DNA of 31,727 nucleotides from a virus: positions 1 through 31,727 of IMG/VR virus record IMGVR_UViG_3300032267_000413; one strand, 5' to 3'. Below, in pieces: positions 1 to 7,098 of this stretch. The position numbers and the translations under genes were made by a program. Within the stretch, counting starts at the first letter, position 1. Each line of letters opens with the position of its first letter. Under the pieces are notes generated by a model. That model did no database searches. It worked only from the letters and a program-made list of their open reading frames with translations, and was not told the DNA's origin.

Positions 1-53
1 CAGCCGATAGCGATGCAGGCAAGACCGACGAGCAAGAGCGAACGCTTTGACAT
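1..53 (-). CDS. partial ORF starting with a signal-peptide-like N-terminus, cut by the window edge
   Basis: The ATG lies 8 bases after the stop of the papain-like gene. Seventeen residues are visible (MSKRSLLLVGLACIAIG): a short basic start followed by a hydrophobic stretch, as in a signal peptide or membrane anchor. There is no strong ribosome binding site. The frame runs off the left edge. If the window is a closed circle, it continues in frame through the join into the small terminase ORF at the right end, so it could be an upstream extension of that ORF rather than a separate exported protein. Function unknown. Confidence 0.35.
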   Translation of the reverse strand, partial: MSKRSLLLVGLACIAIG

Positions 54-61
54 GGCACGAC

Positions 62-1210
62 TCACAGGGCAATGGCATGGGTGATGGATGGCACGCGAGA
101 CACGGATGCTGGCGGTGCGGGCTGGAGCCACTTGGCGTGGTTCAAGTCTCTGTACTTGAAGCCGTCCACGCTCCCGATGACGAAGGAATCGCCTTGAGCA
201 AGGATGGCTTCGGCATCCTGGCGGGTAATCCAGAACGAGCCATCAGGCTGGTCCGATGGGTGCTTGCCGCCTGCCAGAAACGAGCCCCAAGAGTTCATGA
301 CAAGCACGCCGTCGCGCGGGTTCTTCATTGGCGTGGCCGAGCCCGGCCCGTTGTTCTTTGCGTACTTCACGGCGATGATCACCATGCAGTGATTCCACGT
401 CGAAGCCCTGCGGCAAAATCCATCAGCGTCACGGTCGCCCGACGCGAAGCCGACGTTCGAGCAAATGGGCACGCACATGCCTGACTCGAGGGCTGCCGTT
501 AGCGAGGCCCAGTCCTCGCATAACGCCACGGCCTTGGCCGGGTGCTTGTTAGCCTCGCGGGCCAGAGCGTTTGGCACGCCATACGCACCCCACTGCTGCG
601 AACGCTGGATTGAATACTGGCTCAGGTCCACGTCGCCGTACTTGGTGCGGTACAGGATGCCGCCGACGTTGGGGTCTTTGCACCGTCCAGAGACCCAGCG
701 TGCCGCTGCACCGCCGTAGGAGCCATCAGAGAAGCCCGCGTTGCTCACGGGTGGCATTCTGCCTGCGGTGCGTGAGCCGCCGTATACCGGCTCTGTAGCG
801 ACCTCTAGCGGGCATTCGGCAAGCCCACCCGATACGTGGTCAACGCACTGGCCGACATAGGAGCCCATGGCCCAGCCGAACGAGACGCACGAACCGTGAG
901 CCCCTTGGTTCCACGGGCCGAACGGCTTGCCGTACTTCTGCCGGTGGCAACGATCAGCGAAGCGATACAGGTACGTGTCGCTGCCCTTGGCCCCCGCGAT
1001 CACCTCGGCTCCAGCCTGCCGGAACATCGGCTGATCGAGTTCACGCAAGAACTCTTTGACGCCGTCGGGGTTCGGGAGGTAGCCAAAGTTATCCTCGACC
1101 TTGTCCGCGAGCCGAGCGACGTAGCGACTCACCACCGTGCCTAAGACGGCCGCAAATATCACGAACGTGATCGCGGACCAGTTCCAGTTGCTTTCACTTT
1201 GCTGCGTCAC
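62..1210 (-). CDS. membrane-anchored papain-like (C1A-type) cysteine peptidase, candidate lysis protein
   Basis: This 382-residue protein has one hydrophobic segment at about residues 11-29, followed by arginines, consistent with a signal anchor and an exported catalytic domain. The C1A catalytic set is present: Q102 and C108 in NQGAHGSC (the same six-residue spacing as papain Q19/C25), H274 in WNHCMVI and N306 in NSWGSF. The His-Asn spacing is longer than in papain because of an insert. Nine further cysteines suggest disulfides and an extracytoplasmic location. The start is GTG, preceded by GGGAGG at a good distance, and it overlaps the two-membrane-segment gene by 17 bases. The family hydrolyses peptide bonds. 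Its position after a holin-like gene, and the lack of any peptidoglycan hydrolase in the window, suggest an envelope-degrading lysin, but this is inference. A maturation or host-takeover protease is the alternative. Confidence 0.8.
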   Translation of the reverse strand: MTQQSESNWNWSAITFVIFAAVLGTVVSRYVARLADKVEDNFGYLPNPDGVKEFLRELDQPMFRQAGAEVIAGAKGSDTYLYRFADRCHRQKYGKPFGPWNQGAHGSCVSFGWAMGSYVGQCVDHVSGGLAECPLEVATEPVYGGSRTAGRMPPVSNAGFSDGSYGGAAARWVSGRCKDPNVGGILYRTKYGDVDLSQYSIQRSQQWGAYGVPNALAREANKHPAKAVALCEDWASLTAALESGMCVPICSNVGFASGDRDADGFCRRASTWNHCMVIIAVKYAKNNGPGSATPMKNPRDGVLVMNSWGSFLAGGKHPSDQPDGSFWITRQDAEAILAQGDSFVIGSVDGFKYRDLNHAKWLQPAPPASVSRVPSITHAIAL

Positions 1211-1745
1211 TGGCGGCCCTCCCGATGTCGCGGTACGCCGTGACCCACGCCGCCCGTGTCTCAGCCGTCAGCGGCCCGCCATCGGTGCCGACGTTCTTGT
1301 CGAGGTAGGTGGCGATGATGTCGCGGGCTTGCGGCTGGCGGTCGCCGATTGAGATCCCACGGCAGCGAAGAATCCGAGACGCCTTCCGAAGTTCGTCAAC
1401 AGCCACGCCACTCTTGAGATACCGCTCGGCCTCGGGCTGGGTGCCGTCGTACTCAATCTCGTCTGCGAGCTCATTGCACAACGCTCCCACGAGGCTGGCG
1501 TCGTCTGACGCCGATGGGCCGAGGAACGTGCCGCGAAGAACCAGCGGGCCGGTATCAGGAGCCGGGGTCGGCTCGTCGGACTGCTGGCCGCGTGGCATGA
1601 GCAGCACGGCAGCGAGCACCAGGCCAATGGCGATGAGTTTCTTGGGGTCGAGTTTCTTCACCCACTCGACGGCGGGCTCAAACTTGGAGAGGTCGCCGCC
1701 GTAGAACAGGGCGACGGCAGCAGCGACAAGCAGAATCGAGAGCAT
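1194..1745 (-). CDS. protein with two N-terminal membrane segments, holin- or spanin-like candidate
   Basis: This 183-residue protein has hydrophobic segments at about residues 2-14 and 37-50, separated by a charged stretch (KFEPAVEWVKKLDPKK). A Pro-rich linker and a soluble C-terminal domain of about 115 residues follow. The start is well supported by AGGAGG six bases before the ATG. Its stop lies inside the start of the papain-like peptidase gene, so the two are probably translated together. The topology and the pairing with a secreted peptidase resemble a holin/lysin cassette, but the large soluble domain is unusual for a holin and I recognise no family. A membrane partner or chaperone of the peptidase is equally possible. 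Confidence 0.7.
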   Translation of the reverse strand: MLSILLVAAAVALFYGGDLSKFEPAVEWVKKLDPKKLIAIGLVLAAVLLMPRGQQSDEPTPAPDTGPLVLRGTFLGPSASDDASLVGALCNELADEIEYDGTQPEAERYLKSGVAVDELRKASRILRCRGISIGDRQPQARDIIATYLDKNVGTDGGPLTAETRAAWVTAYRDIGRAASDAAK

Positions 1746-1805
1746 GGACAGCCTCCTAGATACCTAGCCGGATTGTGGCACCTAAACCCGTTTGTCTTGC
1801 AGTTG

Positions 1806-2186
1806 CTACGGATCGCCGCAGTTGTCCAGCAGCTCCTCCAGCGGGTCATTTCGCAGGTCGTGCGAACGCTCAACCCGGAACATCACCGTCTCTGTCACGG
1901 TGCGGTACGTCCTAGGCGGCTCTGCCATACGGGTGGCCATGTGCTTGGCTCGCATCTCGGCAGCCCCGGCGGAAATCTCCTGCGGCGTTGGGTCAGCGTG
2001 CCGCTTGCCCTTCTTGCGTTGGCTACGGTCGTGACGCACAGGCAGCCCGAGGCGATCACGCAGCCGCGTAATCTGGTCTCTGCTCACGCCCAGAAACATC
2101 GTCATCTCGGCGTAGGTAGAGCCCGTGGCCCAGATCTGCCTAAGCGTCGCCTGAAGCGTCTGGCACGCCGTCGATACAGTGCCCAT
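1806..2186 (-). CDS. GcrA-like helix-turn-helix regulator
   Basis: This 126-residue protein has a helix-turn-helix near residues 14-50 (IWATG, TYAEMTMFLGVSRDQI, RLRDRLGLPVR). The pattern resembles the DNA-binding part of GcrA-type cell-cycle regulators. A basic linker (QRKKGKRH) leads to the motif DPTPQEI and an unassigned tail. The same W-x-T-x2-T-x-AE helix and DPTPQ-I element occur in the regulator at 5428-5868, so the two are probably paralogues. GGAGG lies six bases before the ATG, which supports this start even though it overlaps the preceding glycosyltransferase gene by 47 bases. A role in late gene control next to the lysis genes is inferred from position only. Confidence 0.65.
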   Translation of the reverse strand: MGTVSTACQTLQATLRQIWATGSTYAEMTMFLGVSRDQITRLRDRLGLPVRHDRSQRKKGKRHADPTPQEISAGAAEMRAKHMATRMAEPPRTYRTVTETVMFRVERSHDLRNDPLEELLDNCGDP

Positions 2187-3054
2187 CGCTCGCCTCCATC
2201 CAGTGCATGACGCACCGCTGAGAGGGATTCAAGAACAGGTGCTGGCCCGTGGCCTTAGCGATGGACTCATGGAACGGCACGTGCTCACAATCGGCAGTGC
2301 CGTCGTATGTGCCACGCAGGTACGCATCGGCACGGTAAATCGTCATGCCGCCGAAAGCAGACGAGACCAGCACGGGCGGCGAGCCAACAGGCGGAAGCCA
2401 CGTATAGCCAAATCCGCCGTACCCATTTTGGTACGTGTCGAAATAGCAGTCGGCCTGGCCGACACCACGCAAGGCCCACAGGTCGTAGTGATACCAGTCG
2501 ATGCCGTTGCCAAAGTTGTGTTGGAAGAGACTGACGCTTGCCATGCCGTACGCACCCGGCAACTCGACTAGCCAGCCGATGCCGTTGACCAGGCCGTGTA
2601 GTGAGAAGCCGCCCCAAGAGTCAAAGTCCATGATCACGACATAGTCGGCATCGGCAGCACAAGCCCGCGCCCACCGCTGGCAGGCAGCACGATACTCAGC
2701 CAGGGCAATCGTGCGGCGGCCTCCAAACTCTCCAGGGTGATGGCCACGCCCTAGCATCTGGTAGTGGAACGTCGCCTGCCGGTGCTCCCGCGAGAACTTC
2801 GCCAGCACGTCCAGCGTGTCATCGTCGCAGTCGTTGCTCTCGATGTGCAGCTGCCACGACTTGCACATGCTGGCGAGCCCGTGAACTCTCTGCAGGTTGT
2901 CGGCAAGTTGTGACCCGCAGTTTCGGGCGAGCCCAACAACAGCGATGGACGAATGCCGCAGCCGCTTGAGGCCCTCGGCGTGCCGCTCATCAAACGCCTC
3001 GCCAAAGGCATGGTGCGGATACCACAGGTTGGCAGGCAGTCCGACGCTAGGCAT
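2140..3054 (-). CDS. CAP59/GT69-like glycosyltransferase
   Basis: This protein of about 304 residues has a GT-A-type pattern. An N-terminal strand (IAVVGLARNCG) is followed by ESNDCDDDT, comparable to the 'E-N-x-S-x-D-x-T' element of CAP59-like mannosyltransferases, then a conserved RT-x-A-x-YRxxC helix, and IMDFD at about residues 141-145 as the metal/nucleotide-sugar-binding DxD motif. The ATG at 3054 is preferred over the upstream GTG at 3066 because GGAG lies six bases before it and it leaves only an 8-base overlap with the GT2 gene. It probably transfers a sugar in the cytoplasm to virion protein, DNA or host glycan. The acceptor cannot be told. It ends a methyltransferase-GT2-GT set. 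Confidence 0.72.
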   Translation of the reverse strand: MPSVGLPANLWYPHHAFGEAFDERHAEGLKRLRHSSIAVVGLARNCGSQLADNLQRVHGLASMCKSWQLHIESNDCDDDTLDVLAKFSREHRQATFHYQMLGRGHHPGEFGGRRTIALAEYRAACQRWARACAADADYVVIMDFDSWGGFSLHGLVNGIGWLVELPGAYGMASVSLFQHNFGNGIDWYHYDLWALRGVGQADCYFDTYQNGYGGFGYTWLPPVGSPPVLVSSAFGGMTIYRADAYLRGTYDGTADCEHVPFHESIAKATGQHLFLNPSQRCVMHWMEASDGHCIDGVPDASGDA

Positions 3055-3820
3055 ATGGAACTCCACGCTTGGTGCAGATCGCAGCGGCGACGCTGAACGG
3101 GATCCCGGCCTTGCCTAAAAACTCCCAGATGGCAACGTGGTACTCGGCGGCACGAGGCCCGGTGCGGTGCTGATGCCCGTACCCGCCATTGTCAACGGTG
3201 AACGTGGCCCCGGAGCCAGCGACGTATGCGGCACCATGCCGTACGCCAACGGCGGCATAGCCAATGGCGTCGCTCCACGGCCCCATACGCCACCACTGCA
3301 GGCTGTTCAGCCACAGCAAGCAATCGCGGCGGATGCCCGAGCCGATGCCTGTCTCCGTTGCATGGGGACGCTCTCGCAGCCGGTGACGCATTTGCTCAGG
3401 CGTGAGCCTGGTTCCCGCAGCAGAGTCGTAGCCCTGCCTGACTGAGCCCGTCAGCGTTCCGCTGGCGTCAGCGACGTTGTAGTCGTGAAACACCACGGCG
3501 GCATCTTCGTGACGGCCGACGCTGTCCACGACGCCAACAGCCAACGTGTCGTCGGCCCCCATCATGATGACGTGGTTGCCGACGAGGCTTGGGTAAAGAG
3601 CCGAGGCTGCCTGCTGCCAATCGTCGGCCTTTGCTTCGTGACGGTGCAGGCGGACGCACGGGTACACGCCACGCAGCTGCTCGACAATGCCAGGCGTGTC
3701 ATCGGTGCTGGCGTCGTCAATGACGAGCACCTCCACCGGATTCTGCATGGCCGCCGAAACAATGGCACGGCTGAGCGTGGCCGCCCTGTTGTGCGTCGGG
3801 ATCACGACCGACACGCTCAC
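3047..3820 (-). CDS. family 2 glycosyltransferase
   Basis: This protein of about 257 residues begins with the classic GT2 strand VSVVIPTHNRAATL. It continues with VLVIDDASTDDT (the DDAS nucleotide-binding element near residue 35) and MMGADD (the DxD-type metal site near residue 90). The start is taken as GTG at 3820 because this places the GT2 strand at the N-terminus and gives a GTGA overlap with the methyltransferase stop. A longer reading to 3925 would overlap that gene by more than 100 bases. The enzyme would use a nucleotide sugar. It sits between a SAM methyltransferase and a CAP59-like transferase, so the three may build or cap one glycan. The substrate is unknown. Confidence 0.82.
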   Translation of the reverse strand: MSVSVVIPTHNRAATLSRAIVSAAMQNPVEVLVIDDASTDDTPGIVEQLRGVYPCVRLHRHEAKADDWQQAASALYPSLVGNHVIMMGADDTLAVGVVDSVGRHEDAAVVFHDYNVADASGTLTGSVRQGYDSAAGTRLTPEQMRHRLRERPHATETGIGSGIRRDCLLWLNSLQWWRMGPWSDAIGYAAVGVRHGAAYVAGSGATFTVDNGGYGHQHRTGPRAAEYHVAIWEFLGKAGIPFSVAAAICTKRGVPYA

Positions 3821-4485
3821 AGCTTGGCCCCCGTGCAAACTGCCAGCCGGTAGTGGCACATCGGGCCATAGCCGGTGTGTAGCGTCTCGTCGTTCATGCC
3901 AAACACGAAGACGTTGCGCCAGCACCGCTTGAGCGTTGCCCGCAGATCGTCCTCGGTCTTGCAGTTCACATGCCCGGCCCGGCTCAACTCTGACGCATGG
4001 GGCTGAGACTCAAGGGACGGCATGCCACACACAAACGTGCCGTGCTCGCCAATGCTCATGGCGACGTTGCCAAGAAACGCACCCTCATGCTCTGGGCGGA
4101 TGTGCTCAAGCACGTCAAGTGCATAGGCGGCGTTAAACGTCTTGGGCAGGCGATCAGGCACGTAGCGTGGCCCGGCCACTATGTCATGCTGCATGAACAA
4201 GACGTTGGATGGCTGCTGTCGGCTGCGGGCTTCGTCAATAAACGCAACGTCAAAGTCAGTCGCCATTACGTGCTCGACGGCCTGGGCAACGACACGGGTT
4301 GCGAACGCATCGCCGCAGCCCACCTCGAGCACCCAATCGCAGCCGGTGAGAACACGGGCAACGAACTTGTAGCGGGCCAGCGTGAACCCCAGCCGTTTGG
4401 CGTCCACCTCGTAGGTGTGCGAACTCATCAGCCCCAGGCTGTGCCGCTCGTAATCCGCAAACACGTCGTACTGCGTTTCGTTCAT
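3817..4485 (-). CDS. class I SAM-dependent methyltransferase
   Basis: This protein of about 222 residues carries the class I methyltransferase motif I VLEVGCGDAFATR (about residues 52-64), motif II VMATDFD (about 73-79) and a motif IV-like region ALDVLEHIRP (about 122-131). This is the Methyltransf_11/23 type, seen mostly in enzymes acting on small molecules or sugars rather than on DNA bases. There is no DPPY or PC motif of DNA methyltransferases. The start is the ATG at 4485, which overlaps the rusA stop as ATGA. Being followed immediately by two glycosyltransferases suggests methylation of a sugar or glycan. This is an inference from the operon. Confidence 0.82.
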   Translation of the reverse strand: MNETQYDVFADYERHSLGLMSSHTYEVDAKRLGFTLARYKFVARVLTGCDWVLEVGCGDAFATRVVAQAVEHVMATDFDVAFIDEARSRQQPSNVLFMQHDIVAGPRYVPDRLPKTFNAAYALDVLEHIRPEHEGAFLGNVAMSIGEHGTFVCGMPSLESQPHASELSRAGHVNCKTEDDLRATLKRCWRNVFVFGMNDETLHTGYGPMCHYRLAVCTGAKL

Positions 4486-4880
4486 GTGATTCGCACGGTC
4501 GTGCGTGCCTCCTGCCCCCATGACTTTTCCACAACAAGGCGGGCCACAAGCGAGTCGTCGCCCATCACATCCTGTAGCGAATCGAGCACGGCCTTGGCGA
4601 CGTTGTCCACGTCGGGCCTGGGCAACTTAGGTGCGGTCGCCTTCACGCCACTCTTGAGCATGTGCGACTTGGGACGCTGAAAGACTGCGTCGATCACGAC
4701 ATCTAGTGGCTCGCCTGTTGCGGTGAGCCCAGCAACACGGGCAGCAACTGCCAGCCGGGTGCGGTATTCATGCACCGGGTGGCTGCCCGGCACGTACGCA
4801 CGAGCGAATCCGCCACGGGTAGATACTCGTGCCCGAGGCTGCGGCACAGGGTTGCCGGTGACGGTGAACGTGATCGCCAT
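4482..4880 (-). CDS. rusA: RusA-family Holliday junction resolvase
   Basis: This 132-residue protein is of typical RusA length. An N-terminal strand (ITFTVTGNPVPQPRARV) leads to the catalytic region PRPDVDN with D90 and D92, K96, and the later acidic pair D108/D109 in GDDSLV, followed by a conserved lysine (K119). RusA dimers cleave four-way junctions symmetrically in the cytoplasm and resolve recombination or replication intermediates. This fits with the RecT annealase and sliding clamp upstream. The start has no Shine-Dalgarno sequence; it is preceded by a 25-base element shared with the zincin gene at 16234. It is followed by the methyltransferase through an ATGA overlap. Confidence 0.88.
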   Translation of the reverse strand: MAITFTVTGNPVPQPRARVSTRGGFARAYVPGSHPVHEYRTRLAVAARVAGLTATGEPLDVVIDAVFQRPKSHMLKSGVKATAPKLPRPDVDNVAKAVLDSLQDVMGDDSLVARLVVEKSWGQEARTTVRIT

Positions 4881-4905
4881 GCACGCATGGTGGCAACCGT
4901 GTCAA
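4881..4905 (-). promoter_or_regulatory. 25-base start-proximal element shared with the zincin gene
   Basis: Read on the minus strand, the 25 bases immediately before the rusA ATG begin TTGACACG, contain TGCCACC and end in GC. They match the 25 bases before the zincin ATG (16522-16546) at 19 positions without gaps. TTGACA looks like a -35 box, but no matching -10 box lies at a usual distance before the start codon. A promoter with unusual structure, a leader element or a protein site are all possible. Confidence 0.4.
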
Positions 4906-4972
4906 GGCGACAGGGTGTCCGCTTTACCGTGCGATCCGCCGATATACCCACGGCATAGCGGGCGCAACGAAA

Positions 4973-5431
4973 TCAAACTCGCCCCAGCAGCGAGCGGAGC
5001 GCTGAGTAATCGCCGCAGGTCTTGGCGTCGATCAGATCGGCGGCATGCTCAATCGCCTCCCGCTCCTCGTCGGTGAGCGTGTCCTGCTTTGCCCCATTGT
5101 CCGGTGCAGGACAATTGTTTTTCTTGGACAAAACTTGACGCAACCGCTCCATCTCGTCGGCAGCCTGGTCCATGAGCAGGTGCAGCCGCGCTAAATGCAC
5201 CGTTCGCCAGTTCCTCAAGCGAGTGACGATGTCGGTCGCCCCACTCATATCACCAACACAACGCTTTTCGTCGTTTCCCACATACGGGTAGTGCCGCAGC
5301 AACCGCGATGCCTCGGCCCGCACCTCGCGGCGAATCCCCTTAATGCCTCCCTCGACGTAAGGCGACGTGAGCCTGACGAGGAACTCGCGCGTCTGGGTCA
5401 CCGCTCGGTCGGATTGCTCTGGGAGGGTCAT
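4973..5431 (-). CDS. unknown phage protein with helical C-terminal DEREAI motif
   Basis: About 152 residues, mostly predicted helical from the residue pattern. The N-terminal half is rich in arginine; a central amphipathic helix covers LHLLMDQAADEMERLRQVL. A polar linker follows, then a C-terminal LTDEEREAIEHAADLIDA helix and LRSLLGRV. I cannot name a family. The ATG at 5431 is chosen because it overlaps the preceding stop as ATGA. It lies in the operon between the HTH regulator and rusA, separated from rusA by 92 bases in which I see no gene. A role in DNA metabolism is possible from the neighbours only. Confidence 0.65.
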   Translation of the reverse strand: MTLPEQSDRAVTQTREFLVRLTSPYVEGGIKGIRREVRAEASRLLRHYPYVGNDEKRCVGDMSGATDIVTRLRNWRTVHLARLHLLMDQAADEMERLRQVLSKKNNCPAPDNGAKQDTLTDEEREAIEHAADLIDAKTCGDYSALRSLLGRV

Positions 5432-5868
5432 GCCACGTCTCCTCGCCATAGCCGGCCCTTGGTAGCCGAGTCACTTTCGCCACGCATCTTGGCTTCGCGC
5501 ATCTCTCTACACTCCATTGCACGTTCTTCAATCTGCTGCGGCGTCGGATCGCTGATACTCGACCCGTCTGGCCGCCGCTTAGGTGGCAACTTGTGCCGCC
5601 GCTTCAGCGTCCAGAGCGTCGTGACTTTGCACCCCAGCTGCTCGGCAATCTCTGCCAGCGTCGCTTGGGTGTGCCAGAGGAGAAACAGCTTCGGCACGTC
5701 CACCTCCACCCGCTGGCCTGTCGTCTTTCGTGGCCACCCGAACCGACGCGCCGCATCAGTCACCGCTGTCTCGCCGCAGCCTAGCCGCTTGGCGATCTCG
5801 CCGTTGGTTACGCCGATGTCCCGCAGCCTCTTGACTTCATCGAAGTCCACAATCTTCCGCTTCGCCAT
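5428..5868 (-). CDS. double helix-turn-helix regulator with DPTPQ-I motif
   Basis: This 146-residue protein has two likely helix-turn-helix units: GVTNGEIAKRLGCGETAVTD (about residues 19-38) and ATLAEIAEQLGCKVTTLWTL (about 69-88). A basic linker (KRRHKLPPKRRP) and DPTPQQIEERAMECREMREA follow. The second unit and the DPTPQ-I motif match the regulator at 1806-2186. The start ATG shares one base with the sliding-clamp stop (TGATG), so translation is coupled to the clamp gene. It is probably a DNA-binding control protein. It could also be an adaptor with no operator of its own. The target is unknown. Confidence 0.72.
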   Translation of the reverse strand: MAKRKIVDFDEVKRLRDIGVTNGEIAKRLGCGETAVTDAARRFGWPRKTTGQRVEVDVPKLFLLWHTQATLAEIAEQLGCKVTTLWTLKRRHKLPPKRRPDGSSISDPTPQQIEERAMECREMREAKMRGESDSATKGRLWRGDVA

Positions 5869-6992
5869 CAGCCGGCCTCCGCTGCGAGTGGCATGATGAC
5901 GCCCGTGCAGTCGCCAGAGCGGAGCACCACAGCGGACTGAGCGTTGACGGCTTCGATCTGCACCGGCTCGCCTTCGTCCACGTGTCGCAGGAAGTCGGCC
6001 ACGTAGTGCGGGTCAAGCTTCACGCTGGCCGGCTGGCCCGGCTCCAGCACGGCACACGTCACGCTTGACTCGCCGGCCTCACTGCTCCTGGCCGTCAGGT
6101 GGATGCCCTCAGACGTGAAGACAAACTGCACGCCCTTGGACTGCTCACTGGTGACGATGGCCGCCTGGCGTACGGCAGAGAGCATCTCGCGGGCGTTGAC
6201 GCTGGTGGCCTTTGCCTCACGCTCGGGGATCACGTCCTGCCACTTTGGATAGCGTCCCTCAATGGTTCGAGAAACCACCACGGCGGTGTCGATGGTCGCC
6301 ACGAGTTCATTGCCGGCGAACTCCAGCTGCACCGCACACTCGCTATGGCTGGCCAGTGACGCAAGCACACCGATGGCCCGCGAAGGCCAGAGCGTGGTTG
6401 AGTCATCCACCGCCTGGTCGATCTCCACGCCGTAGCGGCTGAGCCTTCGCCCGTCAGTCGCCACAAAGGTGGCCTTGCCGTCCTTAACTTCGACGAGCAC
6501 CGCACCCAGGGCGTAGCGGCTGCTGTCGTTGTCCACGGCGTACGTCACGGCACGAACCGCACGGCAGAACTGGTCGGCCGGGATGCGACAGATTGGCTTC
6601 CTCTCCATCTCGGACGGCGTCCACGCAGGAAACTCAGCCACAGCCTCGGTGGGCAGCGTCCATGAACCACGGCCCAGCCGGATCTCGCACGTCGTGCCGG
6701 CAGGCGACAGCGTCACCTGCGCGTCGCGCCCACTAGCCAGGATGGCCGACAGCCTCTGGTACGGCAGCAAGATGGGATCGCCCGTGTATTCAATCTCGCA
6801 CGAGATCCGCAGCTCGAGGTCGGTCGCTTCGGCTACGCCGTTCCCAATCCGAACGTTTGCCAGAGTCGGGCGATTACCGCTTCCGACTGCCGCCTTTACC
6901 GTCGCCATTGCACGACGAAGGGCTTCCGTCGCCAGCGTGATACCAGACGCTGTCTTTGTTCGCTTGGGCTTTTCGAGTGTCGTAGTCGTCAT
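5868..6992 (-). CDS. dnaN: DNA polymerase III beta subunit (sliding clamp)
   Basis: This 374-residue protein is close to the usual length of about 366. Clamp signatures run in order: ATDLELRI (about 56-63), EFPAW (120-124), SRYALGAVLVEV (158-169), ATDGRRLS (178-185), SRTIEGRYPKWQDVIP (241-256) and a C-terminal GVIMPL. All three clamp domains are therefore present. It has a 16-residue N-terminal extension relative to typical DnaN. The family forms a ring dimer on DNA that tethers the replicative polymerase and repair enzymes. The ATG has AAAGGA seven bases upstream and lies 119 bases inside the end of the small membrane-protein gene. No phage polymerase, helicase or clamp loader is visible, so it must work with host proteins or replace the host clamp on phage DNA. 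Confidence 0.93.
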   Translation of the reverse strand: MTTTTLEKPKRTKTASGITLATEALRRAMATVKAAVGSGNRPTLANVRIGNGVAEATDLELRISCEIEYTGDPILLPYQRLSAILASGRDAQVTLSPAGTTCEIRLGRGSWTLPTEAVAEFPAWTPSEMERKPICRIPADQFCRAVRAVTYAVDNDSSRYALGAVLVEVKDGKATFVATDGRRLSRYGVEIDQAVDDSTTLWPSRAIGVLASLASHSECAVQLEFAGNELVATIDTAVVVSRTIEGRYPKWQDVIPEREAKATSVNAREMLSAVRQAAIVTSEQSKGVQFVFTSEGIHLTARSSEAGESSVTCAVLEPGQPASVKLDPHYVADFLRHVDEGEPVQIEAVNAQSAVVLRSGDCTGVIMPLAAEAG

Positions 6993-7098
6993 GTGAAATC
7001 CTTTTCGTGATTGAAATCCCTACCAAAATCCCTAGGCCAAACGTGGCCGCGAGAAGTGTTTCGCCAATTGCGATCCAGACAAAGTCGGTGATGGTCAT
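6874..7098 (-). CDS. small single-pass membrane protein overlapping dnaN
   Basis: This 74-residue ORF has one hydrophobic segment (about residues 5-29, FVWIAIGETLLAATFGLGIL) followed by a polar, Gly/Ser/Lys-rich tail. The ATG overlaps the preceding stop as ATGA, which supports it as a real gene. Its last 119 bases lie in another frame inside the start of the sliding-clamp gene, so its C-terminal sequence is constrained by dnaN. No family recognised. A membrane role such as superinfection exclusion is possible, but nothing beyond the single segment supports it. Confidence 0.5.
   Translation of the reverse strand: MTITDFVWIAIGETLLAATFGLGILVGISITKRISHDDYDTRKAQANKDSVWYHAGDGSPSSCNGDGKGGSRKR

Noticed and set aside
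3997-4680. A 227-codon open frame on the plus strand
   Set aside because: It is antisense to the methyltransferase and rusA, both of which have clear motifs.
5195-5896. A 233-codon open frame on the plus strand
   Set aside because: It mirrors the HTH regulator and its neighbour, with a low-complexity Arg/Ser-rich product.
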